Made by a program: the position numbers and the translations under genes. Below, piece by piece: positions 6,373 through 9,329 of a DNA stretch of 9,329 bases. This DNA comes from Gammaproteobacteria bacterium (lineage in GTDB: Bacteria; Pseudomonadota; Gammaproteobacteria; Pseudomonadales; Halieaceae), in assembly GCA_029859085.1 (NCBI GenBank), contig JAOUDU010000066.1, positions 1 to 9,329 of the forward strand, in the 5' to 3' direction. The number at the start of each line of letters is the position of its first letter. The first letter of the stretch is position 1. The notes beneath the pieces are model-generated. The model ran no database searches, had not been told where the DNA came from, and saw only the letters and a list, made by a program, of their open reading frames with translations.

Positions 6373-8177
6373 TAGCCGGCGTTGCCCGCGCGGATTTTTG
6401 CGGCAAATGCCTCATCCAGCGGTTCATACTTGCTGGCACCCGGCTTCATCACGTACAGCGGATCCTTCACCTGCGCCAGGTCATAGCCCTGGCTGCGCAG
6501 CTCGCCCTTGACCAGCTTGAAGGTGCCGGTGGTATCCAGTTCGCGCTGGATCCGCAGGAAAACCGGCCTGGCGTAGGCGGGCAGCTGGCTGCATACGTGC
6601 GCCGAGAAGCTGTCCAGGTCGAGCTGCTGCACCCCTTCGGCCAGTGACAGTGCGGCCATGCCGGCGCGGCCATCGGCTCTGGGTACTTCCACCCCGTAGA
6701 CATTGCAGAACGCGATCTGGGGGTGCTGGTTGATAATCTCGCCCACCTCGTTGGTGGAGACGTTTTCCGACTTCCAGCGGAAGGTGTCTCCCACGCGGTC
6801 GACAAACTGGTAGTGAGGTAAGCCGATAGCGAAACCCACGTCCACGGTTTTCATCAGGTCGCCGGTGTTGAACCAGGCATCGCCCTTCTTGAAGACATTG
6901 CGCAGGATCTTCTTTTCCGTGGCCTCCTTGCTGGTATAACCCTCGAAGGTTGTCATCGGGGTAATCTTGCCCAGCAGCAGGCCGGGTTCACCCGGCGCTA
7001 CCCTGATGCAGTGGCCCTTGCTGTCGCGCAGGATTTCATCCGCGTCCACGTCGTACTTGACCAGCGCGACCGGCAGGGTGGTGGCTCCCACCGTGCAATC
7101 CTTGTTGAGGAAGTTCAGGAAGCCCACGTTGCCCTCGCTGGACCCATAGAACTCAGCCACCCGGCACACGCCAAAGCGCCGCTTGAATTCGTGCCACACA
7201 TCCGGTCGCAGGCCATTGCCCATCATCGTGCCCAGGGGGTTTTTGTAATCGTCCGGCTGCGGCGGCGTATTCAGCAGGTAGCGGCACAGTTCCCCGATGT
7301 AGATAAAGCAGGTAGCGCCGTATTCGCGCACCTCGCTGAGGAACATGCTGGCGGAAAACTTGCGCCGTATCAGCATTGTCGCGCCGGTACAGATTGCCGC
7401 CCCCACTCCCAGGAACAGGCCGGTACCGTGGTAGAGAGGCAGGCACAGGTAGATGCAGTCTTTCTCGTCGCAGCGCAGCCCGGCCTTGTAGGACAGGGCG
7501 GCGGTCATCAGGTAGCGCCGGTTGGACAGGACCGCCGCTTTCGGCAGGCCGGTGGTGCCGGAGGTGAAAATATACAGGGCGATGTCGCCGAGGGTCATTT
7601 GGGCGGTCTCGGGCGGATTTTCGCGATCCTCGTCCGCCGCCTCCTCCGCCAGGTTGGCCGCCCAGCCGGGGCAGTCCAGTTCACCTGCGTCGGGCACGAA
7701 CAGGTAATGGCTTACCGCTGCCAGGGCCGGATCCTTGCGCACTTCCGCGATTGCGTCCAGGCGCTCCTCGCCGAATATACACATGACGGAGTCAGTAATG
7801 CTCATGCAGTGCACGAGGGGCCCGCCTGTGAGGTTGGTGTTGATCAGCGCGGCCCTGGCACCGAGCTTGTTCAGCGCGATCAGCAGGGCGACGTATTCGA
7901 TGCGGTTTTCCAGCATCACACTGACGGTTTCGCCGCGCTTGAGGCCACTGCCGCGCAGTGCGCCCACGTACTGGTTGGCGAAGGCGTTCAGCTCCCTCCA
8001 GTTGAGTTCCCGGCCCTCGAAAATGACAGCCGTATGTTCCGGGTACTTCGCGGCAGTGGCCTCGGCCCGCGCCGCGAAGCAGTCGTGGGCAGACAATGGT
8101 CGCGGTTTTATTTCCCGGGCCAGCCCGGGCAGGACTCTCGCTTCCGCCAGTGTGCTGGCTACTTCACTTATACGCAT
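6369..8177 (-). CDS. Long-chain acyl-CoA synthetase, FATP/FadD6 type
   Basis: A 602-residue AMP-forming synthetase, the usual length for the very-long-chain/FATP branch. Motifs: P-loop TSGTTGLPK at 205-213, YGSSEGN at 344-350, NTGD with the ribose-binding Asp at 437-440, the VLACS/FATP signature around 458-475 ([18 protein letters not shown]), and a C-terminal Lys in [10 protein letters not shown] (Lys554 or Lys557) as the adenylation lysine. The enzyme should join a long-chain fatty acid to CoA using ATP via an acyl-adenylate, at the inner face of the membrane. ATG at 8177 has GGAAAG just upstream. The gene lies 103 bases downstream of the PlsB-like gene on the same strand, so the two are probably one transcription unit. 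Its product would feed both that acyltransferase and the acyl-CoA reductase at 2890. The stop codon overlaps that of rhlE. Chain-length preference cannot be read from the sequence. Confidence 0.9.
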   Translation of the reverse strand: MRISEVASTLAEARVLPGLAREIKPRPLSAHDCFAARAEATAAKYPEHTAVIFEGRELNWRELNAFANQYVGALRGSGLKRGETVSVMLENRIEYVALLIALNKLGARAALINTNLTGGPLVHCMSITDSVMCIFGEERLDAIAEVRKDPALAAVSHYLFVPDAGELDCPGWAANLAEEAADEDRENPPETAQMTLGDIALYIFTSGTTGLPKAAVLSNRRYLMTAALSYKAGLRCDEKDCIYLCLPLYHGTGLFLGVGAAICTGATMLIRRKFSASMFLSEVREYGATCFIYIGELCRYLLNTPPQPDDYKNPLGTMMGNGLRPDVWHEFKRRFGVCRVAEFYGSSEGNVGFLNFLNKDCTVGATTLPVALVKYDVDADEILRDSKGHCIRVAPGEPGLLLGKITPMTTFEGYTSKEATEKKILRNVFKKGDAWFNTGDLMKTVDVGFAIGLPHYQFVDRVGDTFRWKSENVSTNEVGEIINQHPQIAFCNVYGVEVPRADGRAGMAALSLAEGVQQLDLDSFSAHVCSQLPAYARPVFLRIQRELDTTGTFKLVKGELRSQGYDLAQVKDPLYVMKPGASKYEPLDEAFAAKIRAGNAGY

Positions 8178-8280
8178 TGTTCTTTCCGGTGCAGCATGGA
8201 TTCAGTCGAGCAAGATAGCGGTTCTGCCATTGGCGGGCAAGCGGGGCAGGCCATAGTGTGACTGGAGTCCCGCCCGGTGC

Positions 8281-9329
8281 TCAGGGCCCCAGCAGATTTG
8301 ATACCTTGCCCGCCGAGAGCTGCGAGAACCAGGCCGCGTCGTAGGAGCGCTGTAACATATTGATCGCGGACAGGGCGCTGACCACCCGCTCCGCATAGGC
8401 TTCCCGCGGCGGCAGAAGGTCGGCCTTGCCATCCAGTAATTGCAGGTGTTCGGCCAGGCGCAGCCCGGTGGCAAACAGGTCCTGGGATACCGAGGATTCG
8501 CAGCTGATGGTGCGGCGCAGCAGCATCTGCCGGCCCTGTGCCATAAGGCGGGTGATGAACTTCTTGCGGTCGTGGACCGGCTTGCCCTCCAGCTCCAGCA
8601 GGGTCACGGCAATGATCAGGTAGGATTCGGTAATCGAGCGCAGGATGGCGTGGCCGAAGCGTGGCGGCTGCTCCCGCAGCAGTTTCTGCAGGGAGTGCTC
8701 CCCGCTGGTCCAGTCTGGGTAGCGCTCCAGTGCTTCGGCCTGCACCTCTCGCAGGAACTCCTCCCTGGGCTTGAAGAAGAATTCGAATTTATATAGGTCG
8801 CGCAGGCCCAGGACCTCCCGCTCCAGCGCCTGGGCGTTGGGGGCGTCGATCCCGAGGGCACAGGTGGCGAGCCCGATCTCCGCCAGGGCCGCGCTGAGGA
8901 AATAGTGGGTGATGGTGTTGCGGTAATAGGCCGCGGCCAGCTGTTTCCCCCGCGGGATGTAATACACCGGGGTGTTAGCCTTGTCGAAGCAGCGGACCAG
9001 TCCCGAGCCCTGCAGCGCGAGCACCGCGGCCCGCACCTGCTCCTCGTCGTCCAGGCTGAACCCCGAGGCGGCGGGCAGTTTGCGCGAGCGCACCATGGCG
9101 GCGATGTCACCGGCCTGGGCGTGTATCTCGGCGGCGGTGAGGGCGCGGCCGTTGGCGCCAAGCAGTACCATGGTCAGCACGTCCGCGGACTTGATCGGGG
9201 TGATCTGCTCGATGCGCGAACAGACCTCGAAGCCCATCCGGGTAACGGGGCCGGGATCCTGGCCCTCGTTGCCCGACAATTCCGCGTTCAGGCCGGGGGC
9301 CTCGCCAGTGCCAGGGGTTTGGCGAAACG
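8281..9329 (-). CDS. plsB: Glycerol-3-phosphate acyltransferase, PlsB family, C-terminal part (truncated by window edge)
   Basis: The frame is open to the right edge, giving the last 348 residues and a TGA stop. PlsB proteins are about 800 residues long, so the catalytic acyltransferase part (HX4D block and following motifs) is outside the window. The visible part resembles the PlsB C-terminal region: a segment near the start (GFEVCSRIEQITPIKSADVL), a YYRNTITHYFL motif, LYKFEFFF, a helix around FGHAILRSITESY, and a closing block with QDLFATGLRLAEHLQLL. PlsB moves an acyl group from acyl-CoA or acyl-ACP to the sn-1 position of glycerol-3-phosphate at the inner membrane. A TTG at 9279 is in frame but is not a credible start. 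The acyl-CoA synthetase follows 103 bases downstream. It might be the housekeeping PlsB or a paralogue; the missing part decides. The gene symbol is by family resemblance. Confidence 0.78.
   Translation of the reverse strand, partial: FRQTPGTGEAPGLNAELSGNEGQDPGPVTRMGFEVCSRIEQITPIKSADVLTMVLLGANGRALTAAEIHAQAGDIAAMVRSRKLPAASGFSLDDEEQVRAAVLALQGSGLVRCFDKANTPVYYIPRGKQLAAAYYRNTITHYFLSAALAEIGLATCALGIDAPNAQALEREVLGLRDLYKFEFFFKPREEFLREVQAEALERYPDWTSGEHSLQKLLREQPPRFGHAILRSITESYLIIAVTLLELEGKPVHDRKKFITRLMAQGRQMLLRRTISCESSVSQDLFATGLRLAEHLQLLDGKADLLPPREAYAERVVSALSAINMLQRSYDAAWFSQLSAGKVSNLLGP

Noticed and set aside
7011..8261. Open frame of 416 codons on the plus strand
   Set aside because: It is antisense to the acyl-CoA synthetase, whose motifs are complete; no motif or start signal is seen in the shadow.
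8178..8280. Possible small gene in the gap between the PlsB-like and acyl-CoA synthetase genes
   Set aside because: A frame of about 30 codons exists on the minus strand but overlaps the synthetase start and shows no signals; the gap is likely an untranslated operon spacer.
9277..9279. TTG as the start of the PlsB-like gene
   Set aside because: The frame remains open to the window edge and the visible part matches only the C-terminal region of a much longer family.

Overview
The window looks like a chromosomal segment of a GC-rich marine gammaproteobacterium, most like the Halieaceae / OM60-NOR5 relatives. This is inferred from the GC-rich codon third positions, from RhlE and PlsB-type proteins of gammaproteobacterial character, and from a 660-residue two-domain fatty acyl-CoA reductase of the Marinobacter type. 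No database search was possible. I see no phage, transposon, CRISPR, tRNA or rRNA sequence.

Layout, left to right. (1) The 3' part of a flavoprotein of the geranylgeranyl-reductase-like class, with an extra SRPBCC-like C-terminal domain, runs rightward from the left edge to 1527. (2) A classical short-chain dehydrogenase (SDR) converges on it from the minus strand (2347 to 1586). (3) Just upstream of the SDR on the same strand lie the remains of a small exported-protein gene (2591 to 2356). It has a good ribosome binding site but its reading is spread over three frames. (4) A regulatory region (about 2600-2889) holds a 14-bp perfect palindrome over the -35 box of a good promoter. (5) The fatty acyl-CoA reductase gene follows (2890-4872) and ends near a strong GC hairpin. 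(6) An RhlE-type DEAD-box RNA helicase gene (5038-6372) comes next. (7) Two minus-strand genes end the window: a PlsB-like glycerol-3-phosphate acyltransferase, cut by the right edge, and downstream of it a FATP/FadD6-type acyl-CoA synthetase. The synthetase stop codon overlaps the RhlE stop codon by 4 bp.

RhlE apart, the theme is long-chain acyl metabolism. The synthetase would activate fatty acids to acyl-CoA. The PlsB-like enzyme would move acyl groups to glycerol-3-phosphate (or a similar acceptor). The two-domain reductase would convert acyl-CoA through the aldehyde to fatty alcohol. The SDR and the flavoprotein are redox enzymes of unknown substrate that may act on related lipids. The genes form at least four transcription units, so shared function is suggested by proximity only.

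No clearly new multi-gene system is visible. The items most worth a second look are the flavoprotein-SRPBCC fusion, the frameshifted small gene, the palindromic operator in front of the reductase, and the clustering of acyl-CoA synthetase, PlsB-like and acyl-CoA reductase genes.
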